Assembly (NCBI GenBank): GCA_963377175.1
Contig: CAUJNA010000836.1
Coordinates: 66,031 to 130,030 of the forward strand
Direction of reading: 5' to 3'
From: Effrenium voratum
Taxonomy: Eukaryota; Sar; Dinophyceae; Suessiales; Symbiodiniaceae
DNA length: 64,000 nt
A program made the position numbers and the translations under genes. The notes beneath the pieces are model-generated. The model saw only the letters and a list, made by a program, of their open reading frames with translations, was not told where the DNA came from and ran no database searches. This document shows positions 12,701 through 25,200 of the stretch, piece after piece (position 1 is the stretch's first letter; every line of letters begins with the position of its first letter).

Positions 12701-15478
12701 GTCAGAGGCGCACAGCCAAGCATGGCCCAAACATTTGTGCTCCCAGTTTTCATTGGGGCCAAGCCCATACTCCTCCCACACGGTTCAGAAGGCCCAATGT
12801 TTGGGCCGGAACTTAAATCTCCGAGCTCAGGCCGAAGCTGAACATCAGCATAGTGGAAACCCCATCCACAACGTCAGCTTAGGCTGCGCAAGCTAAACCT
12901 CCAAACAACCAGTTCGGGTGAAGCAGATTTGCCCCAGCCGTCAGGCTCTCCAGACCTGACGTCAGTTTGGCAGAAGGCCGGGGCCGGGGAATGTGAGCAG
13001 GCAGTTTTCGCGGCGAACGGGCCGCCGGGCAAATGGCGGCCCAGTTGAGGGCCGGAATCATAGGAATTTGTGCAGTGTGCCAAAGGTGAGGGACCTTTTG
13101 AATGACTTGCTTTCTTTTTGGCTTCCGATGAAGAACCGGGTTCCTATTGACAAAATTGGGATCCTAGCATGTTGCCTCCCACATGTGTGGGACATGAGGC
13201 TTGGGCCCCTGTGATACCAAGAAAAGTACAGCTCATTTTTCTGAGGTCAATCAAGCAATCAATATAGGAGATTCTTAGTATTGCCCCTTTTCGTTGGTAT
13301 TTTAAAGGGATACCACCCATTTGCACACACTGAACATGTTGCATGCACTACATCTCAGCAATGTTTGGGCAAACAGTGCAGCGGGTGCACTGTGGGTGTT
13401 TTTGCGCCTGGGGGGGGGGTCACAAAAAGTCGGGTGTCGAGGGTTACTTTCCACCGCACTGCTCCCGTCAGAGGAATTGGCCCCTTGCTTGTATGCCGTG
13501 GACATTACAGCGCAATACTTTTCACCTGCGTCGGTTGTGGGATTCTCGACAACTTCTAGCCCCACCTCCCCCGGGGCTTGACTACGTGACTACTGCTTTC
13601 TCCAAGCATCTGGTACCAGACCCTTGGCTGCGTGTCATGGACGTTTCCACGGAAGCCTCTCCCATTCTCATATTCTCGTGTGTTTTCGAGCTTCACTGCC
13701 CCCTTCTCCCCCATAAGCTTCCTCCTGCTCCACGCTTGTGGGACGCGCGGTTTCAGCACTACTTGGGTGCGTTTTCATTTGAGAGTACTCTATTTGGATG
13801 GTCTTAAAGGGAAAATTGGTTTCCCCGATTAAGAGACAAACCCACTTTCACGTCTTTATTCTGGCTGCTTCCTGCATTTCTGGATGGAACTTCATCCAGG
13901 CTCAGGGTGAAAGCGGATTGCACAGTTCCTTTTCCGTGAGAATGGGGGAGGATGAAACCAACATGGAGGAATGGCGCCATCTAGTTTCACCATTTTCACC
14001 CAAATGTAGCAGATGAGAACTCGCGCTGCCTTACTTCCGTCGCAACCCTTTCCCTTCCGCATCTATGCGGGCCGGGAAAGGGCAGCAGGCCATGGCACAG
14101 GTGGCAACGGATCCCTCGGCACACACCGGTGGCAACGGGTGCCAGGGGACCTCTCGGGTTTTTGCCCAAGCGGCTGACACGCTTCAGGCACTCAACAGTG
14201 CTGCCAAGGGCGGCGCAGCCGGGCTGTTGGCCGGAGTCCTGCAGGCATGAGCTGAGATCAGAGTGGAGAGGGAGCCATGTTTGCCATGGGGGAGGTTTTC
14301 ATGTCTGCTTGTGCCAGAAAAGAGATGAGCCTGCTATGCAAAGGGCATTTTTCCAACCGAATATACACACACGAGTACACTTTTGGACGCTGGTAGGTAT
14401 GGGTGATTTTCTTGAACATGTAGAGAGGGCTTGTTTGCGCTTCTTTGGACCCACTTCTCAGATGTCCACCGGCCATTACGAGCAGGTTTTTAGCTTCATG
14501 TGGCTGCGCACGGATCGGCGCTCAGAGCGGGAGAGGCGCTGGCAGGCGTTTGGCTTGCCGCGACCAGTTGGGTTGTTTGTTGTCGGCGTGCAGAGCGTCG
14601 CTGTCATAATCAAAGAAGACAGTCGAACTACGAAATCAGAGATATTACCGTTTCCCTAAGGTGCAGAAGTATGCCTGACAAAAAAAACATATATGTGTGT
14701 ATTTGTTTCGCAGGAGCGCTTGCTTAGGAGCACGCATTCGATTGAGCCATTACATACTTGTAGTGACGAGCGCTTGCGAGCGATTCAATAGAAATCCTGG
14801 AGTTTCAAGCTGGTGCGGTGCAGTTCGGGCGGACATCTAAGACCAGCCAACCGTCATCGTTATGAGCGGTTAGTAGTACCGGGTAGAACGTGACTGACAA
14901 GGGTGTATTCAGCCAACTGCCATTACTCACAGGGTTCCCGCACAGCCATGCACAAATCTGTATGTTGTTGTGTGCTTAGATCGTAGCTGTCATGCGACAT
15001 GGCCAGGACTTGCGCCCTGCTAAGCAAGAAGAACACTCAAGCCAGGAAGCCGGAATGTGCGTTGCGGACCATTTGAACTTTTCGACAAAAGGTTTTGTGC
15101 GGCTTTGGTGGACGGCCACGCCGGGCGCATTGAGCGCGCTAAGTGGTTGTCGTGACCTGCTGAATTCTATCCCGAACGATCCCAAATGAAAATCAATGTG
15201 GGGGCAAGGACCTGTTGGTCATCTTCAACCATCCTCAATTGGTTTTCGCCTGTGAAGTCGGACCGAACTGTAGAACTGCGAACCGCGCAACAGTACTCCA
15301 GTGAACTCAGGCCATGAATTACCAGTACGCCACTGGGGGCAGCCGGGGCGCTTGGATATTCTCCTTAGGAAACGCCCGGGTGGAATTTTCCAGTGTCTGT
15401 TTTCAAGCCTACCTACTGAAATCTGACAAGCACTGGGCGGTTCGGCGGTTCTTGTTTTCTTGGGCACAAGGAACACTT
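9701..15478. other. Gene-poor stretch
   Basis: Non-coding apart from one exon-like island (14171-14244). It carries several members of a short palindromic TTTGGTTTCC-type repeat (for example 10147-10215). GC-rich islands at about 10560-10660, 11735-11870 and 12390-12500 look exon-like in composition, but their frames cannot be settled. Confidence 0.45.
14171..14244 (+). CDS. Candidate exon, unassigned
   Basis: CCCAAG precedes 14171 and a GC donor follows CTGCAG at 14245. The open frame reads TLQALNSAAKGGAAGLLAGV, an Ala/Gly-rich segment. Composition and borders fit the local exon style. The family is unknown. Confidence 0.25.
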
Positions 15479-15592
15479 GTGAAAGCCATTGGATTGCCTT
15501 GGACATCTCAGACTGTTTGCATCTCGCCGCGCCCGGTTCATGTCACAGAGCTCTTGAGTCATCTTGACTGCAGGCAAAGGATCCTAGCCGGG
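15479..15592. repeat. Direct repeat flanking copia relic, copy 1
   Basis: A 114-bp segment matching 17347-17460 at about 110 of 114 positions by eye. The pair brackets the copia-type coding relic, so short LTRs or an LTR fragment are possible, although canonical TG...CA ends are not obvious. Confidence 0.75.
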
Positions 15593-17346
15593 TTGGTTTG
15601 CCCACGGGCGAGCAGACGTCAACGGAGGTGTTCCTGGCGCAGACGGGCAAGGAGATTCCCTGGAGTCAAAAGGGGCCGGAGATGCAGGACAAGTTTCGCG
15701 AGTCAGCGCTGGACCAGTGGTCGAAGTGGACTGACAACGATGCCATCGAGGTTCTCAGTTTTGATGAATCAAAGCGAGTTTTGCGGGACCTGCAACAGAG
15801 AGACGAGACGAGTCGGGTTTTTTGCAACCGCGCTTTGTGCTGACGGACAAGAATGCATCACTGCAGACGAGCGACAACGAAGTACCATTCAAGGCCTGTG
15901 CACGTTTGGTGGTTCCTGGGTTCAAGGACTACGCAAATCTGGCGGGTGAGCTTCGACGTGACGCACCAACGGGCAGTCGAATTGCACAACTACACTGTTC
16001 AGTGTGGCGGCTTCACGACCTGGGTGGCGTTTGTGCAGTGCGGACGTACGAGCAACTTTGTTGAAAGGAGATGCGCATGTTTCCAGAGAGCTGGACATCA
16101 AAGGCGCGGATATGCGCAGAGGGCCTGGTATTCCGATTCCTGGACGGCGCCTAGGGCGTGTGCGAAAAGGGGTTGTTGCTGATGCACCGAGGGAAAGGTA
16201 TTTGCGGTTGAGCCGAACTCTGGCGGAATATAAGTTGTGTTTGGACGGCGCATGCTGGTACCTGAGGGATGCATCTGGTTCGCCTACAGGGATGCTGGTC
16301 GGCCATGTGGATGATCTCTTGTTCACTGGAGATGAGACAGCATTCGCATCGCTGGAAGCTATCGGCAAGGAGCTCGGACTTGGCAGCTGGAGGACCGTGA
16401 CTTTATCTGGTGTGGCAAGAGGAACAGGCGAGCTGAAGATGGTTGTATTGTGTCCGTGGAGAACTACCGCAAGAACCTACGGCCGACGGTGGTTCCTCAG
16501 AGTCGCCGATCATGCATGTCTGACGGTTTAAAAGCTGTGGAGCTCAAGCAACTGCGTGGCTTGCTTGGTTCGATACAATGGTTGGTGGCGCAACCGAGGT
16601 TTGACATTGCAATTGAATTGAGTTCTTGGCACCCTGGTGCGCGCAAACAAGCTGATTCATGATTGCAAAGCAGCTGGGACTTTGAGCTTCGCAATGTGGA
16701 TTGGAGCAGCGGCGGCTTCGTGACGGTCTCAGGTGCAGCACTTGGCAACGTCAATGAAGCCGGTGCCGCAGAGGGTGTGCCTATGAACAAGGTGCATTCG
16801 CAGCCATGCGTGCCGTGCTTCTTGGGGAGAGGTGCTTCTTGAGGACAGCGCGCTGGTTTCTGGCAAGAAGGGCGGTTTCAATGTGCTTGATTTCCGTTGC
16901 AGCGTGTGCCGGTTCTCACACAGTGCAGAGACAATTGGCGTGGAAGAAGGTTTTGATTCGGCGCAACTTTGCAGAGTTCATCAAGCAGACGGCCAAACGC
17001 CTGAAAGGTGTTCAGGACATGCCTAGCAAAGACTTTCTAGCAGAAGAGCATGAACTTCTCCAGTTTTGCATGAAGCTTGGCAGTGAACCTGGTTGGCATT
17101 TTGTTGACGGTGCGGGGGTTCACGTAGCTCAGAGTGCGAAGGCTTTCCGAACACTGGAGCCTCGCTTCTCTCAGAAGGAGTACCCGTTGCGTACAACTTT
17201 TAGCAAAGAGCCGAGGCGAGTGGCGATTGCCCGAAGAGCATGTGGATTTTGGCGGGCTGTTGAATCAACATGCCATTCTGCCCCACCGTGCGTCGCGGCT
17301 GGTGACCTTCTTCACCGGGCCCAAGGCAACAAATAATTTTGAAGAC
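15593..17346 (+). pseudogene. Ty1/copia-type reverse transcriptase/RNase H relic
   Basis: Family-specific pieces lie in order but in different frames. About 15825-15960 (PRFVLTDKN...ARLVVPGFKDYA) is the fingers/palm start of the copia RT. About 16004-16075 (GWRLCSADVRATLLKGD) carries the first catalytic Asp. About 16295-16330 (MLVGHVDDLLFTGD) holds the catalytic Asp-Asp pair. About 16553-16620 (LRGLLGSIQWLVAQPRFDIA) is the typical copia segment leading into the RNase H region. The frame changes at least three times, so this copy cannot make an intact enzyme. Reverse transcription in copia elements normally occurs in cytoplasmic particles. The remainder to 17346 is weak RNase H and unknown sequence. 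Confidence 0.8.
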
Positions 17347-17460
17347 GTGAAAGCCGTTGGATTGCCTTGGACATCTGAGACTGTTTGCATCTCGCCGCGC
17401 CCGGTTCATGTCACAGAGCTCTTGAGTCATCTTGACTGCAGGAAAAGAATCCTAGCCGGG
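17347..17460. repeat. Direct repeat flanking copia relic, copy 2
   Basis: Partner of 15479-15592, in the same orientation, start to start 1,868 bases away, with four differences seen by eye. Confidence 0.75.
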
Positions 17461-20400
17461 GTGTGGTTCTTGCAGCGCATCAACCCCCTACTGGTTTCCA
17501 CAACACTACTACTTCCTTCGACGTCGTCAGAAGGTGCGGCTCAAAATGTGTCAGGAGATTGTGCAAGCTTTCGCATGAGCACTTCCGGTTTTCAGTGGCA
17601 CAAGAACCAAGTTGCAGTATGATGCAGCCTGGAACTTCTGGAACTTGAGCAAAAGGCATTGACACTTACAATGTCCAACCATTTTCTTCTAGTGGGTCCG
17701 GCAAAGGAAAATGACACGCCGGTCGCTCAGGTCTCAAGTCTGCGCTCAGCCGCCGTCTCAGATGGCATGTGCCACTGCGAGAAGGTGCCAGGCTTCCAGT
17801 GGGCCCCACTTTCTTTGATTTGAGGGGTTCCACTTAAACGCCAGAAGCCGTGGCCGCTGGAGGTCTAAACTTTTGGGAGGGCGGGAGGCAGATGTCGAGT
17901 CTGTGACGACCAACAACTTGGTGTGCCCCATGTGATTCCGGTACATCTGCTTGGCAGAAGCATGTTGAGACCTTTGAACAAAGTACCGGGTAGCTATTTC
18001 ACCATAGTCGACTGGAACTACGCTGGTCATCTGGCAGTTGGCTCAAAGCACCACACCCAAGACCAGGACAAACTGGGCAGATCCAGCAACAAGCAACCAG
18101 TTCGGCGGCGGCATTTTCCAAGCGGGTCGTATAAAAGTGATGAACCCCCTTTCAAAGAACCCTAATGTCCAAGGGCCGAAGCCCATGGACAAGCTAGCAC
18201 GGACATGCCCTCCAGTTACCCCAGCAGTTCAGGGTTCGGCATTGGGTTTAACGATCGGCCATGGCACATGGCCCCCTCAGCTTTGCAGCAACAAAGCAAG
18301 ACCAGGGAGTATCTCCAAACCCCAGAACGGTCGCCCAGAGCCCAGGCGCATTGTCGCGGTTGGGGGGAAAAAGGCTTGCTTTGCTTAGCGCGACGCTATG
18401 CCAAGCAGCGAGCACGGCCCCTGACATCAGCTGGGCCTATGGCCTGCAATGCGTCGAGGCGGAGGTGCGTGTGGTGCCTGTTGAAGAGGGAGGGGGGCGG
18501 GATGGAGCGGCGGCAATGCTACAGTTGAATGTTGGATCCTCAGCTTTCCCATTTACAGACACACCCAACTGCCACGTTGTGTGTGTTGAATCTTCAGACC
18601 GCAACTGATCTTTGGTGGATCCGACTCTTTGATGTTTTGGATCAAGGGACTTTGCTGCGTTTTTTTGCCTCCCAAAGCTTATATATTTTTTCACAGGGGA
18701 CCCTATCAGATGTGGCCGTGGCTCAAACCTGCAAAACACATATTCCAACGGTTGGGTTTCTTTTGGCTCCAAGTGCAGCTTCTCCCCAAGAGTGTTTCTA
18801 GATCTGACCAAACTATCAATGTAAATTGTTCCTAGATCCAGGGTGTTCTCAAAATTCCCCCCCCCCCCCCCCCGGCAAAAGAAAAAGGTTTTTTTTTGGA
18901 TTCACCCCAGAAAGAGCATCCACTAGCAAACCCGGAAGTTCCTCTCGGCTCCCTTTCCAAGAAAGTAGTCTTCCAGAGGGGGGCTTGTTCACTAAGCCAT
19001 GTTCGTCGGTGGAAGGGTACCAAGTCCACCCACATGTACTAGTCCCCTTCAAACGTCAAGCACGAGGAAATTTCGTTTTGCCAAGGCGATGTTCCGAAGC
19101 TCACCAAACCGGGCAGGTCCGACTGCCGGCTCTACTGGGCCGATGCGCCAAGGGCAAGGAGCCGCCGCAGCGACCCGGCGACTGAGGGGTCGTCCGGGAG
19201 CGTGGGTGTGGCTTGGCTTGCTTTGTTTTTCAGGTCCGAGCAAACGGTCCCAAATGTTTGTTTGGTTATGCCTTTGCATTAAATACATTTCTGTTCCTTT
19301 TGCCGATGTTCTTGGGATACTCTTTTATGACACACGCACATGCAAACGCACACACCACAAAACACGGTGCAGACCCCCAGAATTGTATGATTTTCCGCAT
19401 TTGCCATGGGTGGTGGGCAAATGGGTGCTTCTTCACATTGGGGGGCCCCTTGAAATGACCGAAAGCGAGCCAGATCACTCGCAAAGGCAATGCGCCCGCC
19501 GTAAAAGCCGAAATGCCCACCTGCAGCCACATCCAATGATGAACATGGGGATGTGAGGGCGGATCGGTTCCCAAGCAGCGCCATCCTATGATGAACATAC
19601 ATAGCTATGTGGCTATGTGCCCCTAAAGTATGTGTGGGGATTTGCGGGGTCATATAGTTCTACAGGAAACCATTCGATCGAATGGAGAGTATGTTGGAGA
19701 GGCGGGTTTGTGAGAAGACACTCCAGATGGCTTCTTGTCCTTTTACCCTCCCATGGAAGCTGACTGGCCATCCCTTTCAGCAGAACGAAAAGGTCCTCCA
19801 GGAACCTTCAGTCAGGCTCCTCGTTAGCGCAAGGAAGGGTATGAGATACAAACTGGTCGGAGTCAACTATTGTGTTCATGTGAGGATGTACCTCTTTTTC
19901 GGGTATATATGCTCCTAGGACACGCAAATGAAGTCGAGCTTTTAACCACTTCACCAGCTGAATACTACCATTTGGCCAAGATCTCCAGATCTATGGCCCT
20001 GGTCTTGCGGCCCAAGCCAGGGCCATCTGAAACCTGAGGCGCGGCTGTCGGCCACGGGGACTTCTTGGGCTCCAGGGTCTGCGAGGTGACCGCTGAGGCA
20101 GCGGGGCAGGTCGGGGGCAACAAGTTGGGACACGCGACCCAAGTCACATGTCCCATCTACTTGTACCCCCATTTGTACCCCACACATACCTTTAAACTTT
20201 AATTCATGTAATATATATATATATATATATACACATACATACATGTATATTTTGTTTTATGTATATGCATTGATATTCCCATATACCCCTTCTGTTCCTC
20301 TGATATTATACCCTACATAAGTTGATACCACAATTTTAGAGGGACCATATTGTTGACAAACAAAATAATGGACTGCTTTTGCTATGCTTTGCCAAAACCC

Positions 20401-22270
20401 TGGCGTCCCAAGTTAACGTTGGAAGTTTATGGGCCCTTGGTGTTGGAATGACCAGAAGCCTGTGCTACCTTTTGTGAATGCCAGCAACATTGAAAGCGGG
20501 GAGCGGAGCTGCAACCCTCGCTTGCAAGGCGCTGCGCTGATCACAGCAATAAACACTGCATAAAGCACTAACTACATTGAACACAACATTGAAAAGTTCA
20601 TAGAGCACTGCCACAATTCCCTAAAGCCCGCGTTTCAGCTCTGCCCTTGTTTCCCGTTTAGAAACTCGGGAGTGTCTCCAAGGCTTTTTTGCACGGGTTT
20701 GGCGGTGTTCAATGTAGTGCTCCATGTATTGTTTAATGAGTGTTCAGCCACTAGCCGCTGGATTTTTTGTTGAAGTTGCAAGTTGCATTGCTTTCCTATA
20801 TTTGAGTCGGTTGCTAGCCGGTGCATTACCAATGAACCAACGCTGACAAACCGTTGACAGGGCTAACGTGACAAATCATTACTGTGTGGTTGGGGCACAC
20901 CCCTAAGCGCACGTAGTTTTGACCCTTGAGTTCGGGGCGTTCTTGGGGTGGTTCATAGGGGTCTGTTTGGGTTGACACAGACGGAATTCCACTGCTTTCA
21001 GCTTGGTTTAACTCGTTGACCATTGCCATCCCTTGGTCCAGCAGCAGGGAATGAATCTTGGGCAATTTCTTGGGCCTTTTTTGGAATGGCAAAATAAGAT
21101 CCAAGCGCTTTCATTCCGCTTAAGGGGGCCTTCCTGGATTTGGCAGCAGGGTTGTAGCCAGAAGTTTCTGTTCAAAACCCTTTGATGCCCGACCCATGAT
21201 AAGAAGCTTGCTCCGCAACATGCATGCCCAGCTTCAATAAGGACCCTTCTCCCCAAAAGGTTCGTACACATAACTCATTCATGTAAATGCGGCCGGGTGT
21301 GGCCGCCAAGGCGTTTCATTTTGATGTTATATAATATCAATTTCTCCGCAGCAACACACAACAACATACACACACATACAGACGGGCCTGCTTCCGAATA
21401 AGATATGGAATCCCCCAAATTGGTTTTCCTTTGGTCTCCATTTCAACCCTTAAACAAGTTGCCCTCGACAGAAAGACAGACCCACAGAAGGGGGCCAGCC
21501 CAATGCGAGAGTCTTGTCCCCTCATAGGGCGAAGCAGCCTCACACAGGTCAAGCCAGTGCAAACCCCGCGGGCGCAGGCAGGGGCCAGCATGAAAGGCTT
21601 CCGGGGTTCGCAAGGATGCCAAGGCGTTTTGTTTGCGATTTGAATGTTCGGACTCCTGGTCTTGCATGGTCAGGCCCGTCTTAGAGTCGAAGGCTCTTTT
21701 TTTGTTTGGAGCGGTAAGGATACCACCAACCAGAAGCCAGCCATGTGGAATGGCTTCGATATGCAGATTTCTGGTTGTTGTCTAAGACTTCCCTTGTTTT
21801 GATCCTTTGTACTGTGAATGGAACCTGAGTGGGGGGCCTTCCGTAAAGCCAGTACGGTGAAGCTGGGGCCCGAGCCAGCCATATTGACGTGGCTCAAGAG
21901 TCACTCGTTGCTCCAGGTGATGTGGTCGAAACAGCTTTCGGGCCACAAATCTCTTCGGGGTTTCTCAAAATAAGCTGGTTTAGTTGGTCTTGTCATGGCA
22001 AATCAACCCATTCGTTTTGATTCACTTTTTGGTTGCCAATGTGACTTGCATTCTCCTTTTGGTGGGGTGGTGCTTAAAGGTGAACTACGCGTGTTTATCA
22101 AATTGGCGACCCCTCAAAAATGCTTGGGTTCATTTTGATTTCCATTCAAGCCGTACCAAAGAGCGCTCCCTACTTTTAGACAGACCCTTTGAAGTCTTAA
22201 GTCTTACCTCTCAGAGGCTTATCCCAGTTTTCAGTTTTCGGGCGCCACTGCTACCGCCATTACCGTCTGC
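17461..22270. other. Gene-poor stretch
   Basis: No gene recognised. A weak exon-like island at about 18389-18470 follows TTGCTTAG and reads APDISWAYGLQCVEAEVRVV, unassigned. A C-homopolymer is at about 18858-18873 and a TA run at about 20210-20230. The remainder looks like ordinary intergenic DNA. Confidence 0.5.
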
Positions 22271-25200
22271 ATGGGCGAGCGGGTGGTGCCGCAGTTGCTG
22301 CGGCTAGCATGGCCCTCAGTGGCGGCACTGCTGTTAGAGCAGGCGCGGGGGGCGGGCGAGCCCCGAGCCCTCCACCTTACCTCTTGCTTTTGTCTTTCAT
22401 ACGGCTTTTCTCTTTCTTCTCTCTCATGCTTCCCTCTTCTCCTTGTCCTCTCTGGTCTTTCCAAGGGACCTAAACTGGGCAGCATCATAGGACAATAAGC
22501 TGTGCAGTAGCTTTTGCCCCTCACATAACAAATTTGAGCAGAACAAACGATGTGGCTTTGGATCAAAACCAATGGTACCATTTTTTGGGGTAGGATCGGG
22601 ATGTTCACTGGGGGTACGATTTGGATTTTGACCCATGGCCATGTGGCCAGGCCACCTCAGTGACCACGATCTTCTTCGTGGCGGCGCTCGATGACGAGTA
22701 CCTTCTGGGCTCTGCCGCCCGCCCACAAAGACGCACACGCACACGCATGGGTATGTGTCACAATAGGGAGACCCAAGCCATGTTTGTTGGTGGAGGATAG
22801 TAGGAGCGATTTCGGGTTCAAGGACCGGTTAGGGGACAGGCATCAAAACACCTGTTAAGCAATCAAGAGGAACAACATATTAGGCATCCATCCACAGATT
22901 CGGCATCAATAGGCGCTCATGACACACTGCATATTGTGCTGTGGGGCACATGAGATGACACAATGAGCCGAACAACAACTCACTAGCAAGGAGGGATTTG
23001 AAGAAAGGAAGGAATTCTGGAAAGCAGGGAAGGCAGAGGAAGGCAGGAAGGCAGGAAGGCAGGAAGGCAGGACATAAGGAAATTAGGAAATCAGGACATA
23101 AGAAAGTAAGTGCAAGGCCGTTGCAGCATCTAGGTAAGATGCATTTATTGTCACCCAAACGTAGCAACCTGGGCGCATGTCAAAATGAGCGGCAGTGCCA
23201 AACGGTTGGTTTCCTCGCGGGCTTCCCACTCGGCAATTGGTCTTTGCAGTTGGTGGCTATTAAGTATTGGTTGGGACAGGTTGGTGAACATGATTCCCCT
23301 TGCGAGTCACTTTTTATTGGTAGTCTGCAGTTGGTTTGGAAAGGACATGGACGAAGACCAGTGGCTAAGACGACCCATTTTGCCGTGCCCTTCTTAGGGG
23401 GCAACTGCTCCCTGATGTCCCCAACGGGTCCAACCAGATGTTCGTAAGGGGCTAAAGATTACGCACGCACGCACAAACAATTATGATCATGTAAGGAGCC
23501 ATGGCCTAACAGTACCCCTTCCAACTATTAAGCCCTGCCCAGGTGGGTCTGGGTGTCATGGCGCAGAACGTTTTTGGCTTCAGCCTGGGTGTGGGCGTGA
23601 ACAGCGCGCTGAACACGCTGGTCTCACAGAGCCGAGGCCGGGGCAGTTGGGCGGTGGGGCGGTGGGACGGTGGGGCGGTTGGGCGATTGGGCGATTGGGT
23701 TTTATCGCTTGCTTGGCGCAGAGTGGTGGTGTCGAAACGATGAAATCTCTTGCGGTGCTATTCTGATGGTGTCCTGGAAAATATGTTGCCTCGAACCGGG
23801 TGGCTTCATTTTGTTTTTGTAACCTTAAGCATGTTGCCTCAAAAACGGCAGAACCGTAAAGCCACAGTTGAATGGCGGCTTGACAAAATGGCGAACCGTT
23901 TCGGGGACCGGCTTAAAGGTACCCACCATATTTTGCTTCCAAGAAGGACTCCTTTTCTTGATTCTTATCTATTTGCGCTCGAGGAAAATGGACATTCTTC
24001 TCAGCCTGGGTATGATACAGGGAGCATCCGTTTTGGGGGCTCCCTTGTAAGACCAGTTAGCTTTGGGCCATGTTGCAAGCGAAGAATGTTGCCCCCTTCG
24101 GGTCAACAGGCTTTGGGCCGATGCATCCCCACTCGCCAGGCGCGGGGCGCCTGGACCTCTGCCGCCTCTCCCTGCAACAAGCGCAGGTCTTGTGCTTCCT
24201 GGTGGCGGTGCCCAGCATGCCGCCCGATGGAAACGGGTCTGGGGTCCATTGGAAGCCGAGGCAAACAAGGCCCGCCTTCAAAAGGGAAAAGCAAAGGATG
24301 TTTAAACGTGGGTTGTGAAACATGTAGCAGGTGGTTGGCCCAAGCCTGAGCCCGAGTTTTTGTCGGCCGGCTTTCCTTCATCCTCTCGGTTCTTGATTGG
24401 GGGGGGATACGGGATTTGGTTGCATTTATGGCTCAGATGTCGAATGCTCAAGAACGCTTTTCACGTTTCTTTTTGTCTCCCAGGTTGGAGACTCAAGTTT
24501 CCCATGAAGTCGCGTCCAAGTTTCATCGCCAGTCCCTGGGATGATGCAAGAAGGGAACCGTGATTTGAAGGGTAAAGGTCAGGAATGGAGACTCGAGATG
24601 TTTGCAATGGTTTGAATGTCAAGAGTTATCCATTTGCGCGCAAATTAAAGCTCACCTGGAGGGTAAAACGAGCTGACCCGCGACCGCGCCTTGAGGATTC
24701 CTTATGCCCAGTTTGTGAGTTATAGTCAATCGCCGGGGTAAAAGGAGTTCATCCAGGATGAAGGTTCCTGTGCTTGGGAACTCCTTGCTCAACGTTCCCC
24801 GAAATCCATCCACCTGTTGTCGTCGGCTTTTTTCTGAGCGATCGGAGGTTTTTCATGTGGAATGCCGGGGGCTTCTTCCGCCTGGTGGGCATCAACCCCC
24901 GCACGGCCCAGGCAGGGCGGGGCTTTCTGGAAGTGATGGATGTGGGCTGTTCAAAGACAATGCGAGATCCGGCCTTTGATTGCGGTATGGCCTTTTCAAT
25001 CGACTTGACAAAAAAGGATGAATATGTATATATACATATACATATATATATATATATGTACATATATATATATATATATACACATGTGAATAAATATACA
25101 CACCTGAACATGCGTGTATACATATAAAATGATTTGTATTGAGTTTTACTTTGATTTCCCTCCTTGCTGCAAACTTCCTAGTGTCTCAATTTCCCAAGTG

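Noticed and set aside
21870..21900. Another spliced-leader relic (GTGGCTCAAG)
   Set aside because: Only nine leader bases match, with an interrupted upstream part; expected by chance in 64 kb.
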